Notes: generated by a model from the sequence alone, not told the origin. A stretch of DNA of 64,000 nt from Emticicia sp. C21 (GCF_003418935.1 NZ_QVMT01000007.1:1-64000), one strand, 5' to 3'. Numbered from the stretch's first letter, positions 43,232 to 55,700 are shown. A program made the numbers and translations.

Positions 43232-43813
43232 ATGAGAAAGATTAAATTACAGATGCAGACTTCAGTAGATGGATTCGTCTGCGGCCCGAATGGCGAATTA
43301 GACTGGACAGTCTGGAACTGGGATGAGGAACTGAAAAACTATGTAAAAGAACTCATGGCTTCAGCAGACTCCTTTATTGCAGGTAGAGTACTTTATGAAG
43401 GTATGTCAACCTATTGGCCTGCTGCCGAAACCAATCCTGAAAGCAGTGAGGATGATAAAGCCGCTGCAAGGAATTTTAATACTATGACTAAACATGTTTT
43501 CTCAAAAACACTTACCCATGCCGACTGGAACAACACCATTATAGAAAGTGGTGATTTGGTTGAAACGGTTAACAGGCTGAAAAATCAGGATGGCGGAGAT
43601 TTCATGTTATATGGCGGTGCCGGTCTGGTTTCTTCTTTTATTCAGAACAATTTGATTGATGAATATCACCTTTTTCTGAATCCTTCTGCTATAGGTAAAG
43701 GAAAACCTATTTTTGGAGATTTAACAGAAAAATTCGGACTAGAGTTAGTGAGAAGTAAAGCCTGTAGTTGTGGAATTGTAGTATTGCATTATGCACCTGC
43801 TAAACAATCATAA
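43232..43813 (+). CDS. Dihydrofolate-reductase-fold (RibD C-terminal-like) protein
   Basis: This 193-residue protein has a DHFR-like fold. It opens KIKLQMQTSVDGFVCGPNG, with the DWTVWNWDEEL segment, then FIAGRVLYEGMSTYWPA and LYGGAGLVSSFI near the cofactor site. The family is the stand-alone RibD C-terminal/DHFR-like group, whose substrates in Bacteroidota are unassigned. It ends 2 nt before the DUF1801 gene, so the two are one transcript. Confidence 0.85.
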   Translation: MRKIKLQMQTSVDGFVCGPNGELDWTVWNWDEELKNYVKELMASADSFIAGRVLYEGMSTYWPAAETNPESSEDDKAAARNFNTMTKHVFSKTLTHADWNNTIIESGDLVETVNRLKNQDGGDFMLYGGAGLVSSFIQNNLIDEYHLFLNPSAIGKGKPIFGDLTEKFGLELVRSKACSCGIVVLHYAPAKQS

Positions 43814-43815
43814 AA

Positions 43816-44187
43816 ATGGCAAAGAAAATATCGGATGCTGAAAAAGTAAGAGAGTACATGGCTACCCTCGAACATCCTCTGAAAAAAGAAATTGAGGCTG
43901 TAAGAACCATCATTAAAAATTCTAATAGCAAAATCGCCGAACGCATTAAGTGGGCAGCGCCAAGCTATTATTATAAAGAAGATTTAGTCACTTTTAATCC
44001 ACGTGATCAAAACCTTATACACTTAATTTTTCATCATCCGAATATTGAAAAAATCAGTTCGCCCATTTTAGAGGGAAATTATGTTTCCCGCCGCATGACC
44101 TACCTGCATAATATGGGAGAAATTGAAGCCAATAAAACTGAGATTGAACGTATTCTGAATCAATTGGTGAGTTTCTTGGATGAGTAA
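43816..44187 (+). CDS. DUF1801 family protein
   Basis: This 123-residue protein has the YdhG/DUF1801-like pattern (AERIKWAAPSYYYKEDLVTFN and LIHLIFHHPNIEKI). It lies 2 nt after the DHFR-like gene. It is convergent with the second GlxA regulator (14 nt apart). Function is unknown. These genes are often grouped with VOC and SRPBCC genes in Bacteroidota, as here. Confidence 0.82.
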   Translation: MAKKISDAEKVREYMATLEHPLKKEIEAVRTIIKNSNSKIAERIKWAAPSYYYKEDLVTFNPRDQNLIHLIFHHPNIEKISSPILEGNYVSRRMTYLHNMGEIEANKTEIERILNQLVSFLDE

Positions 44188-44200
44188 GTAGTTTTCAAAA

Positions 44201-45172
44201 CTAATTACTTTGAAACTTCTCTCTATAAGCCGTCGGGGTCATACCCACTATTTTTCTAAAAATTCTGCGGAAGGCTTTAGGATCATTATAACCGGAGCTA
44301 AAAATCACCTCTCCCATATGTTGATTGGTTTGCTCCAGTAGTTTCTTAGCCGCTTCTATCCGTATTTGTTGCAAATATTCAATGGGAGGAATACCCGTAA
44401 TTTGTTTGAATCGCCTTAATACATTCCGTCGGCTTGAAGGAATGTCTTTTATGAGTTCTTCAATGGTTTCAGCTTCCTGATAATTGGCTTCTATCTTCTG
44501 CTGAACCATGGCTACAATATTATCATTATGGTCGCGAGATGGTTGAAAAGTACTGAAATAAGACTGATTCTGCCTGTCCATATCAATGGCAAAGATTTTG
44601 GCTATTTTCACGGCAACATCCCTATTGCAATACTTCTGAACCAAGTGCAGTAATAAATGAAACGAAGAAGTAGAGCCACCACTGGTAAATAATCTACCAT
44701 CTTCGGTAACGGTCTTATCACCTCTTAATACTACGTCAGGGAAAGCAGTAGAAAAGGCAGGACAAGCATCTACATGGGTAGTAGCTACTTTGCCATTTAA
44801 CAAGCCGCTGGCTGCTAATAGAAAAGCTCCCGTACAAAAAGTAGCTATTTCTGAGCCTAATCGGAATTGCTGATGCAGCCAGGGGATGTAAGCCCGGTTT
44901 TTACCAATGGTTTGTTGCATATCATCGGTGCTGAATGAAGGAATCAGAATTAAATCAATACGGTTAGCTTCTTCAATTTTTGCAACCGGGTACCCATGAA
45001 ATGAAGTATTTATAGCTCGGTCTGATTCAACTAACTGATATAAGCTGATGTTAAATGGAATGGTTTCCTCATCTGTTTTGTAGATTTTATTAGCAGCTTC
45101 AAGCACATCTAAAATAGCTGCAACACTTAATAATCTGTAATCATGTGGAAGTAAAATGCCTACGCAAGTCAT
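44201..45172 (-). CDS. GlxA-type transcriptional regulator, second paralogue
   Basis: This 323-residue protein has the same layout as the regulator at 41692. The DJ-1-like domain is marked by LIPSFSTDDMQQTIGKNRA and IATFCTGAFLLAASGLLNG. The C-terminal AraC-type HTH is marked by GYNDPKAFRRIFRKIVGMTP. The two paralogues flank the pentapeptide/DHFR/DUF1801 genes, and this one also faces the VOC/SRPBCC pair. Local autoregulation and control of those genes is likely but not shown. Confidence 0.88.
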   Translation of the reverse strand: MTCVGILLPHDYRLLSVAAILDVLEAANKIYKTDEETIPFNISLYQLVESDRAINTSFHGYPVAKIEEANRIDLILIPSFSTDDMQQTIGKNRAYIPWLHQQFRLGSEIATFCTGAFLLAASGLLNGKVATTHVDACPAFSTAFPDVVLRGDKTVTEDGRLFTSGGSTSSFHLLLHLVQKYCNRDVAVKIAKIFAIDMDRQNQSYFSTFQPSRDHNDNIVAMVQQKIEANYQEAETIEELIKDIPSSRRNVLRRFKQITGIPPIEYLQQIRIEAAKKLLEQTNQHMGEVIFSSGYNDPKAFRRIFRKIVGMTPTAYREKFQSN

Positions 45173-45305
45173 AGATTTTTTTTCTGTAAAAATAACGAAA
45201 AAAATGTCTCAAACACCCCCTACAATTGACTTTTTTAACACCCATGTGAATGGTCTTCGTTGATTAATTTTGTTTTAATAATTCACAGTTAAACTTTTAG
45301 TGCTC

Positions 45306-45728
45306 ATGGCAACAATCAACACATACCTTAATTTTCCGGGTAATACCGAAGAAGCATTTAATTTTTACAAATCAGTCTTTGGTGGAGAATTTTCGTTTTT
45401 TCAGCGCTTCAAAGATACCCCCGAGGGAGCTGATATGTCGGACGAGGAAAAAGAAAAAATCATGCATGTGGGTTTACCCATAGGCAAAGGAGGCGCACTA
45501 ATGGCAACCGATGCTCTCGAATCACAAGGTTTTACTTTAATGCAAGGCAATAATTTTAATATATGCATCACTACTGAATCAGAAGAGGAAACAGAAAAAC
45601 TCTTCTATGGACTCTCTGATGGAGGCAAAATACTGGTGCCTCTAGAAAAAGCCTCATGGGGTTCGTATTTTGGCATGTTTAACGATAAATTTGGTATTAG
45701 CTGGATGGTAAATTACGATTATAACTAA
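45306..45728 (+). CDS. VOC-family protein (PhnB-like)
   Basis: The ATG at 45306 gives MATINTYLNFPGNTEEAFNFY, a PhnB-type vicinal-oxygen-chelate start. A GTG 6 nt upstream is less likely. The 140-residue protein has the paired beta-alpha-beta-beta-beta units, MHVGLPIGKGGALMATDA and SWGSYFGMFNDKFGISWMV. PhnB-like VOC proteins are metal-binding, with substrates usually unknown. A -7 element (TAATTTTG) lies at 45265-45272. The SRPBCC gene follows after 9 nt. Confidence 0.88.
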   Translation: MATINTYLNFPGNTEEAFNFYKSVFGGEFSFFQRFKDTPEGADMSDEEKEKIMHVGLPIGKGGALMATDALESQGFTLMQGNNFNICITTESEEETEKLFYGLSDGGKILVPLEKASWGSYFGMFNDKFGISWMVNYDYN

Positions 45729-45737
45729 AAATAAATC

Positions 45738-46175
45738 ATGAAAACTATTAAAAAATCTATTGAAATTGATGCCCCAAAAGAGAAAATCTGGGATGTTCTG
45801 ACACAAGACTCTTATACAAGAGATTGGCTGGCCATTTTTAGCCCGGGCTCTTTTGCTCAAACAGACTGGCAATTGGGAAGTAAAGTCACATTCGCTGACC
45901 ATACCGGAAGCGGTATCTTCGGACGTATTATTACTCATGAGCCATGCGAATTGCTATCAATTGAGTATGATGGTGTATTAAATGACAACGAAGAAGATTT
46001 TGAGAGCAAAGAAGCACAGCTATTTAAGGGTGCCCATGAAACTTACCGATTAAGCTCGAAAGAAAGTAAAACACTGCTTGATATTGAATCGGATATGTCA
46101 GAAAGTGGTTTTGAAAGTATGTCTGAGGCTTGGGATAAAGCCCTGTTAAAAATAAAAAGTCTGGCAGAAGAGTAG
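45738..46175 (+). CDS. SRPBCC / AHSA1-like ligand-binding protein
   Basis: This 145-residue protein is a START-like helix-grip barrel (KTIKKSIEIDAPKEKIWDVL, GRIITHEPCELLSIEYDG, EAWDKALLKIKSL). Such proteins bind hydrophobic ligands, and AHSA1-type members act as co-chaperones or in stress tolerance. It lies 9 nt after the VOC gene, and a 69-residue ORF follows 27 nt later. Confidence 0.85.
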   Translation: MKTIKKSIEIDAPKEKIWDVLTQDSYTRDWLAIFSPGSFAQTDWQLGSKVTFADHTGSGIFGRIITHEPCELLSIEYDGVLNDNEEDFESKEAQLFKGAHETYRLSSKESKTLLDIESDMSESGFESMSEAWDKALLKIKSLAEE

Positions 46176-46202
46176 TTCAATTATAACAAAACTAACAAGC
46201 CA

Positions 46203-46412
46203 ATGGTAGAGGTTTTTAAGACTAATATTCAGGAAAGAAAACAAGCCGCCTTACTTTTTGAAGTTTTGATAAAGCAGTTTCCCTTGTTCAAAATAAATTT
46301 TGATCTGGAAGATTGTGATAAGATTCTGAGAGTAGAAGGCGATAGCATTTCGTACGAAAGAATTATTACTATTATACACACGAGTGGCTACCAATGCCAG
46401 GTATTGGAATAG
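46203..46412 (+). CDS. Small HMA-like-fold hypothetical protein (69 aa)
   Basis: This 69-residue protein has a beta-alpha-beta-beta-alpha-beta look (VEVFKTNI, AALLFEVLIKQFPLFKI, LRVEGDSI, YERIITIIHTSGYQCQVLE), similar to heavy-metal-associated domains but without the metal-binding CxxC. It closes the VOC-SRPBCC transcript, ahead of a strong terminator. Function unknown. Confidence 0.6.
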   Translation: MVEVFKTNIQERKQAALLFEVLIKQFPLFKINFDLEDCDKILRVEGDSISYERIITIIHTSGYQCQVLE

Positions 46413-46416
46413 CTCA

Positions 46417-46454
46417 ACAAAGCCTGAAGAATAGACACTTCAGGCTTTGTTTTA
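46417..46454 (+). terminator. Intrinsic terminator
   Basis: ACAAAGCCTGAAG and CTTCAGGCTTTGT form a perfect 13-bp stem with an 8-nt loop, followed by TTTA. Confidence 0.93.
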
Positions 46455-46592
46455 TCTACATTTTGTGCTTATCTTTATAGCTACTTTATAATCTATTACA
46501 ACTTGTTCTCAGCGTCAAAATATAACTTTTCCAAGTTTTATTTAAAATCACCTTACTGCACTATAACCTACCTTATTATTTACCCAAAAACT

Positions 46593-46609
46593 TTGGCACA
46601 ATTTTCGCG
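46593..46609 (+). promoter_or_regulatory. Candidate sigma-54 promoter for the giant adhesin gene
   Basis: TTGGCACAATTTTCGCG has the TGGCAC -24 box and a GC 12 nt after the GG, as sigma-54 requires. The -12 box reads TCGC rather than TTGC. A second copy of the -24 block, CTGGCACAATTTTAGAT, occurs at 46708-46724 but lacks the -12 GC. Transcription from the first would leave about 180 nt of leader before the ATG at 46799. Nothing else is visible in 46455-46798. Confidence 0.45.
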
Positions 46610-46798
46610 ATTTAATAAATTACTCATAGAAAATTATGCCATAAATTAGCATAATATTGATAATATTCGTAATAAACGATTATTTCTAAGATACCGTGCA
46701 AAAAAAGCTGGCACAATTTTAGATACTATATATGGATTACAATATGCTATTGAGTAAGATTAACCCAATTAGTAAGTGAATATTAAAAATATTTGCAG

Positions 46799-49700
46799 AT
46801 GAGACACATATTTACCACAAACAAGAGAGAACATTTTGCGAGAAATACTTCTACACCTATTAACGTATTTAGACTTATCAAAAGAATAAGTGAAGTCGTT
46901 GGTATTTATCTGAAAAGATTGGGTCAAAAATCTATTTACAAAGTTCCCGCAGCTATCGCTTCTGATCAATCATTTACAATCGAAACTCCGGAAAAAGAAG
47001 CCAATTTGCAGAAAGAGTATAGTTATTCTTCGCAGGCATCTGACTTTAACAGAGCTTTCCATATCAAAGCAAAACTATCAGCAGATGCAGGAGCAACGAT
47101 TATCCAATCGACCACTTCTACCAAAACCTATCATATAGGAAGTGCTTTTAATAAAGAAGCCAAAGAATGGATACCCAATCTTTCCGAATCAGCTATTACT
47201 CATAATAAAGCTTATCACGAAGATGATCCTCCATCAAATTTATCATTATTCAGAGGTACTGCAACAACAATTGCGTTGGTGCTTTTTTCTGTTTTAGGCG
47301 TTTTTGCCAATAAATTTGCTATCGTAGACTTATCTCTGCGCAGCGAAGTTAATAATTCAGCACCGGCAATAGGTAATTCGATTAAACATACCATCTGGTT
47401 AAAGAATGAGGGGACTACTACTGCCAATAGTATTGTTGTGAAAAATAGCTTTCCGGTTAGCGGTGTTACGCTCACAACTCATACAGGTGGTGCAAGCTTT
47501 ACTCACAATGCTGGCACTGGCGAAGGATTATGGAATGTAGCTACACTGGCACCAGGCGATTCAGTAAAATTAGAATTAAATGGCACAGTTACACAAAGAG
47601 GTGTATATTTTAACATCGCTGAAGTTAATTCAATAGGTGGTGGAGATACAGATAGTGATTCTACTCCAGGCAACAATAGCTTAGCCGAAGACGATATTAC
47701 TACGGTTTGTTTTTCTGTTCCGCTTCTGATTTATCCGGGCGAACAATATACTGTTTTTGTACCAAGTGCTTATAAAAAAACCGGTACAGTTGTAAAGTGG
47801 TTCAGAAATGGTACAGAGATAATAGGTACTACACCGGAAGCTGTTGTAAATGCCGATACCTCATTAACTATAAAAGCGATTGGCAACTATACTTTTACTT
47901 CTAATGTAGGAGGCTGTGTAGGTCAGGGCTGTTGTGCCATACAAGTTATTGCCGGACCTTATGGCAGCATAGGTGATTTGGTTTGGAAAGACAAAAACGA
48001 TAATGGTTTACAAGATGCCGGTGAACCAGGTATCAAAAATATTATTGTAGAATTATATACAGTTGATGGCTCAGGTAATATATCTGGTAACCCAATTAGT
48101 AAAGATACTACCGATAATACCGGACATTATCTTTTCTCAAATCTTGTATCAGGCGATTATTTAGTAAAAATAGCTTCTTCTAATTTATCTGATACTTTAA
48201 AAATCTCGAAGAAAAAAGATCTAGGCTCTGATGATACTAAAGACAACGATTTCAGTGCAGCAACAGGTTACTCTACCAAAATAACTATTAATACCGACTC
48301 TACCGGAAACAAAAAAGATAACCTAACGGTAGACGCTGCCCTATATACCCCGGTTGGCAGTATCGGAGATTATATATGGAACGACGGCAATAATAACGGT
48401 ATTCAGGATGGTGGTGAAGCAGGTGTGAACAACGTAATTGTAGAGTTATATGCAGCCGATGCCTCCGGTAATCCTGTAGGTGCGGTTTTAGCAAAAGATA
48501 CAACTAATGTGAATGGCTTATATAAATTCACCAATCTGGTTAAGGGCACATATGTTGTAAAATTGTTAGTTAACTCATTACCTGCCGGTTCTGTTATCAG
48601 TACCAAAACAAAACTGGGAAGCGATACCAAAGCCGACAGCGATTTCAGTAATACGACAGCGTTATGCGCAAAAATTACTTTAGACCCTGAAAATGAAGCT
48701 GATCCTCTTAATAAAGATAATTTGACACTTGATGCCGCCATCTACAACCCAATGGGTTCTATTGGTGATTATGTATGGAAAGATACGGACAATGATGGTG
48801 TACAAGATATAGACGAAACAGGCGTAAGTGGTATTATCTTACATTTATATGCCGCTAACCCTGATGGTTCTCCAACAGGTAGCGTATTAAAAACTGATAC
48901 TACCGATGCCAATGGTTTCTATCTGTTTAGTGGTTTAGCATTAGGCGATTATGTCGTGCAAATCATTACAAGCTCACTTGCTTCGGGTACAACTATTTCT
49001 GAAATGATAGATAAAGGTGGTAATGATAATGCTGATAGCGATTTCAGTTCAACCACCGGGTATTCGGCAAAAATCAGCATCAACCCTGCTGACATTAGCA
49101 AAAAAGATATTTTATCGATAGATGCGGCTTTACATCAAACAATCGTTTGCCCTACACTGACGGTCTCTACCATTGATGGAGATATATGTGTAGGCGATTC
49201 TACATTCATTAAAGGGATTACAAGTAATAGTGCCGATATCAAATGGTACTTAGCAGCTATAAATGGTACACCTGTATTCTCAAGCGATAGTGATCAATCA
49301 GTTCTAGTATACCCTACCACAACTACTACCTACTATGCAGAAATTGACGGCTCATACCCGGGTTGCCCTACTTCTCGTCAGCCGGTAGTTATTGTGGTTA
49401 ATGCTCGTCCATCGCTTCCATCATGCGCCGGGGTAGTAGATGAGTGTATTGGCAAAACCATTAATCTGAATGATTATGTCATCAATGGAGCAACTACTCC
49501 TGGCGGTACGTTCGAATGGCATACATCAGCCAGCGAGAAATCTCCTTTGGTATCAACACCAGGAAGTGTTGGTGCGGGTACTTATTATCTATTTGAAAAA
49601 TCTGGTGCAGGTTGTTTCAGCCCTCCAAGAATGCTGAAAGTCAATCTGAAAAATTGTGATACATTAATTGATTTAAGTCTTACTAAAATAGTAACTACAA

Positions 49701-52700
49701 TGACCCCTAAAGTATGGGATAATATTGTATACACTATCAAAGTTACGAACGCCGGCCCACATGCGGCAACCAATGTAGAGGTTGAAGACCAGATGCCAAC
49801 AGGCTTAGAGTTTATTTCGAGCCCATTTTTTACGAAAAATGGTAATATACTGACTGCCACGATTTCTAATATTGCCGCTGGGCAAACGATTACTTTAGAT
49901 TACTTAGTAAAAGTAACTTCGGCAGGAGATAAAATAAACTTTGCGCAAATAAGTAAAGCCGACCAGAAAGATGTTGACTCAACACCTGGTAATGCTTCTA
50001 CCACATCAGAAGATGATAATAGTAAAGTGATTATATCGCCATCAGTGGACGCCATTGTTTCGGACCTAAGTTTAGATAAAACTGTCAATAAAACTACAGC
50101 TACCATAGGTGAACAAATTACTTATTACATAACTGTTCTCAACAATGGCTCAAGCCCTGCTACCAATGTTGAAGTAAAAGATATTGTACCTGATGGCTTA
50201 GAAATTATAGCAGCTACCGGAGCAGATAATATCACTACTTCTGGCAATACAGTAACAGCGAAATTTAACGAAATTAAAGTAGGATTTGCTTCAACATTCC
50301 AGATTGTAGTAAAAATTACTGCATCAACAGGAAGTATCAAGAACTGGGCACAGATTACCAAATCAGACCAGCAAGATGCTGACTCTACTCCAAATAATGG
50401 CACAGGTAATGGCGAAGATGATACGGATGACGCAGATATAACTATTACTTCAGGCCCTTGTAACCCGCCTGTACCATTGATTGCTACTTCTCTTACGTAT
50501 ATCTGTACAGGAGAAAGCATCACCTTGACTTCAGTTGGTTGCACAGGCACAGTAGTATGGTCAACAGGTGGTACAGGTAATTCTATTACACTTAGCCCAA
50601 CAATCTCAACTACTTATACGGCAAAATGTAAAATCAGTGATGCTTGTTCTAGTGGTGATTCAAATCCTATATCAGTAGTAGTTAATCAGATTGTACCACC
50701 GATTATTACTTCTAATGCACCTAACAATACGATATGCGCAGGCGGAAGTGTAGTATTAAGCGCCACTTCTTGTACAGGTAGCGTTGTGTGGTCTACTGGT
50801 GCAACTGGTTCAAGTATTACGGTTAATCCTACTGCTACTACTATTTACACAGCTGTTTGTAAAACAAATACTTGTACAAGTAGCGTATCAAGCCCACTAA
50901 CGATTACTATTGGTAATGCTGGCAGTGCTCCAACCATTTCAGCAAGTAAAAATGCGATTTGTAATGGCGAAACAGTGGTACTTACCGCCAACGGTTGTAG
51001 TGGTACCATAACTTGGTCTAACGGTATGACCGGAAGTTCAGTAAGTATTATGCCTGGTACAACAGGTACTTATAGTGCTACTTGTTCTTCAAGTGGTTGT
51101 GGCAGCCAGACTTCTGCGCCACTTACTATTACAGTCACACCTGCCGCTCAAACACCGGGCATAAATGCTGATAAAGACGTGGTTTGTGCAGGTGGCAATG
51201 TGAACCTTACAGCATCAAACTGTAATGGTACGTTGGTATGGTCTAATGGGGTTAGCAGTTCTGCTATAGCAGTTTCACCAACCATAACTACTACTTATGA
51301 AGTAACCTGTATAAGCGGACAATGTAGTGCCAAAGCCTCTAAAACTATTACAGTGAAGCCTCAACCTGCTGCTCCGGTTATTACAAAAGCCAAAGACCAG
51401 ATTTGTGCGGGAGAATCAGTCATATTAACAGCAAATAATTGCGATGGTATTGTAACTTGGAGTACAGGTGCTATAACGGCTACTATTACAGTGAGCCCAA
51501 CTGCTACTACTTCTTATACGGCAATCTGTAATGTTGATGATTGCAATAGTGTTTCTTCTGCTGCAAGTACTATCACGGTTTCTACTACAGCGCCTACTAT
51601 TACGGCTTCTAAAGATACTATTTGCGTAGGTGGTTCGGCTACGCTGACAGCATCAGGTTGTACAGGTAGTTTACTATGGAGTAATGGTCAGACAACCAGC
51701 AGTATTACAGTTGATCCGGTTGCTACTATTAATTATACAGTTACCTGCTCTGCAGGAACCTGCGAGGCTGTAGCATCTAAAACGATTACAGTCAATACAG
51801 AAACAAGCGTACCTCCGGTTATCTCGGCATCAAATACAAACCTATGTGCCAGTGGTAATGTAACATTAACTGCTACGGGTTGTACAGGTACAGTTGTATG
51901 GTCAAACATGCAAACGGGTTCTAGCATCACTGTTAACGTCACAAACACCGTTGTATTTGCCGCTGCTTGTAAAATAGGAAATTGCGAAAGTGAAAAATCA
52001 AATAACATTACTGTTACAGTAGGCAAACTGAACAAACCGGTTCTTAGTGCTAATCATACAACTATCTGTGTGGGAGATGCCGCAGTGCTTTCTTCAACAG
52101 GTTGTGAGGGTAATGTAATCTGGTCGAATGGTCTTACCGGAAGTTCAGTAACGGTAAATCCGGTTACTACAACAGAATATACCGCCGTTTGTAAAGCTGC
52201 CCAGGGCACTTGTACAAGCGACGAAGCAGATAAATTAACCATTACGGTTACCTCTCAGCCAGAGCCGCCAATTATTGCCTGTACTTGTGCAAGACCAAGA
52301 ATTTGTCAGGGAGACACTCTTACTTTGAAAGCAATTGGTTGTCTTGGCACATTCGTATGGTCTAATGGACAAACTACTTCTTCGATTGTTGTAAGTCCTC
52401 AGGAGACAACAGTATATACAGTCAAATGTAAAGTAGGTTCTTGCGAAAGTGCACCATCGGCTGCTGCTACTGTTAACGTAGGTAGCCCGGCGCCTCCATT
52501 GGTAAGCTGCAAAAAACCACAGGTTTGTGGTGGTAGCTCAACTACTTTAGAAGCTGCAGGTTGTGTAGGTACAGTGAAATGGTCTGACGGACAAGTGGGT
52601 GCTGTTATCAACGTATCTCCTGCCACAGTAACCAGTTACTGGGCGGTTTGTGATGCCGGCAAATGTCAGAGTGAAAAATCTAATGTGATTACGATACAGG

Positions 52701-55700
52701 TGAATGGCTCGGGTCTGAAAAAACCAACGACCAAAGACCTTACGAATGTATGTCCGTTCACGCATGTTGATTTAACAACCGGCGTAACAAGTGCGATTTC
52801 ATCAGTTGGCGGAACATTTACATTCCGTGCATACAACAGTCCTGATTCTGCGGTATTGGCTAATCCATCATCAGTTGGAACAGGCTCATACTATGTATTT
52901 GAAAAATCAGGTGCAGGTTGTTTCAGCGAAGGAAGCCGTATCAACGTTCAGATTATCAATTGTAACGATACCACTTCTTGTGCAACTAATCCGGCCACAG
53001 CATTTGCCGGTAAAGACTCTACCGTATGTATCAGTGCCAATTTCTTTGAATTGCACGGACAAAAAGGTGGCTCGGCGCAAAGTGTTAAATGGACTAGCGA
53101 TGGTACCGGAACATTCGATAATTCTCTGAGTCTGAATACAAAATATAATTATACAAGTGCAGACATTACAAGAGGCTTTGTAAACTTTACATTGACTACT
53201 AATGATCCTGACGGAAATGGCCCATGTTTGGCAGCAGCAGATACTTTCAAACTTACAATCAATGGTATAGGTACAGCACCAAATATTGAAAGTAATAAAT
53301 CTCCAAATATCTGTTCCGGCGATTCGGTTATTTTAAGTATAGTACAGACGGGTCGTCGCGTATGGAGCACCGGAGATACTACACAAAGTATTGTCGTAAA
53401 AACATCTGGCACTTATTCGGTTAAATTATTAAATGCGCAAGGTTGTGCTTCGTTAAGTTCGAATACCATTGTGGTAGTGGCTAATGACACAATCACTCCT
53501 CCATCAGTAGTTGCTACAGCTAAAAATGTTTGTCCGGCTACCACGGTCAATCTTACGAATGCGGTTACCAGTGCACCAAGAACTACAGGTGGTACATTCG
53601 AGTTCCGTACAGGTGCAACACTTAGCTCACCATTGTTGACTAACGCAACAGCTGTTGGTGCAGGTACATATTATGTATTTGAGAAAAGCGCCATAGGTTG
53701 CTACAGCGCAAGCGCACCAATTATAGTAGACATTGATACTTGCGGTACACCGCCATTAGATACGGCTGGTGTTGAGTTAGGCATCACAATCGTAGGTTCA
53801 CGTGTAGAACTGGCAGTGGGTGACCAACTGACTTATACTATTACGGTTACCAACAATACCATGACCACAGCTACCAATGTGCATATTACAAACGTGTTGC
53901 CAAAAGGTATCACTATTACTTCTGCTACTCCAGGCTTAACAGCCTTTGGTACAGATTCATTAGTGAGTGTGATCGGTACTTTCCCTGGTGGCGCTATCAA
54001 GACTTATACTTATACAGCAAAAACTACCAAAGCAGGTACGATCAGAAATATAGCTAAGATTATAAAAATCGACCAGGTTGATCCAATTCTTAGTAATAAC
54101 AGCAGTCATTGGGATATTCACTGTGCTACTTGTCAGGAAATCTGTACAGCTATGTCGTTGGCGGCTGATACAACCCGTCAGGCAAATGGCAGCTACAATA
54201 TTACATTCCGTGCCTTTATTGAAGCCTGTGGAAACGTGAAGCTGGAAAACATTAAGGTGACTGAAAACCTTGCTACCATGTTTCCATCGCCGGTTACTTA
54301 TACAATTATTCAGAAACCAACGGTAGGCGCAGGAAGCAAATTGATACCAAACGATAATTTCAACGGTTCGACAGACTTAAATCTGACAGTTCCGACTGGT
54401 AGTGAAATTGAAGCAGGTGTGACTGATACAGTAAAATTTGTTATCAATATTGTACCAAATGGCAATGAAGGACCATTCAGTACCAATGCCCTGGTAGAAG
54501 CTACCGGAATGACCACATTTGGTATTGAAGATGATGTATCAGACGTATCAAACAACGGTCCTTATATTGATAAACCAAGTGCAGAACCAACGGTTGTGAG
54601 ACTATATAAGAGCCCAAGTGTAGGTCTGGCTAAAATTGTATCAGATAGCACCAAGAAAGCCAATGGTTCTTACGATGTTACTTATACACTATTTGTGAAG
54701 AACAACGGTTCGTTGGCTCTGAACAATGTAGTATTAACTGATACGCTATCAAAAGTATTTAACTTACCTGCTACATTTACAGTATTAGGTACACCGGTTA
54801 AAAATTCTGGTAGCCAGTTAGTGATTAATAATGCATTCAATGGCACAACAGATACCCGTCTGACACTTCCGGGTAGTAGTATCCCAGTGGGCCAGACAGA
54901 TACACTCCAATTCAGTGTCAATCTGCAACCGGATACAATAAAACTATTTGCCAATACAGCTATTGCAAGAGGTTCAGGTACTTTGGCTAACGGAAATACT
55001 GAAAACGTAGTTGACTTATCGAATGCAGGTACAAACCCTGATGCACCGGGTAGTAATCCGACGAACCTGAACTTAGACCCAGGTGGCATGAGTTCGATCG
55101 AAATCCCTTGTATAGGTCTGGCACTTTATGTAAAAGATACTATTAAGCAGGCTGATGGAAGCTATAATATCGCATTCCGTGCAATTATGAAAAACTGTGG
55201 AAACCTGACCTTGTCGAACGTACAGCTATGTGATACATTAACTAATACATTCCCTGCTCCGGTACAGGCCACTATTGTACAAGCACCGAGCGCAAGTGCT
55301 GGAAGCCAGCTGGTAACCAATGCCAATTATAATGGCGCAAGTAACTCTTGCTTATTGGCAAGTGCAAGTATGATAGCTCCTGGCAGAATTGATACGGTTA
55401 AATGGGTAGTCAATGTGAAACTCAACAGTAACTTAGGGCCGTTCAGAAATTCAATCATTGTTTCGGGCAAAACTCCGGCAGGTATCACTATCAGCGATAT
55501 TTCTAATGACGGCCTCAACCCTGATCCACAGGGAAGTACCCCTACTGTTATCAACTTCGGTATCTTACCTGAAGCCTTGATAGGTATCTCGAAAGAAGCT
55601 ACCGAGCCGACTAAAGTAGGCGACAGAACTTACGACGTTACGTTCAAGTTCAAAGTAAAAAACTACGGACGCACTGACTTCATTGGAGTTCAAGTACAAG

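Noticed and set aside
46708-46724. Second sigma-54-like site as a functional promoter
   Set aside because: The -24 box is good but no GC is present at the -12 position.
50125-50550. Minus-strand ORFs inside the giant adhesin
   Set aside because: Many long antisense frames arise from Thr/Val/Ser-rich codon bias. None has a signal, domain or ribosome-site support.
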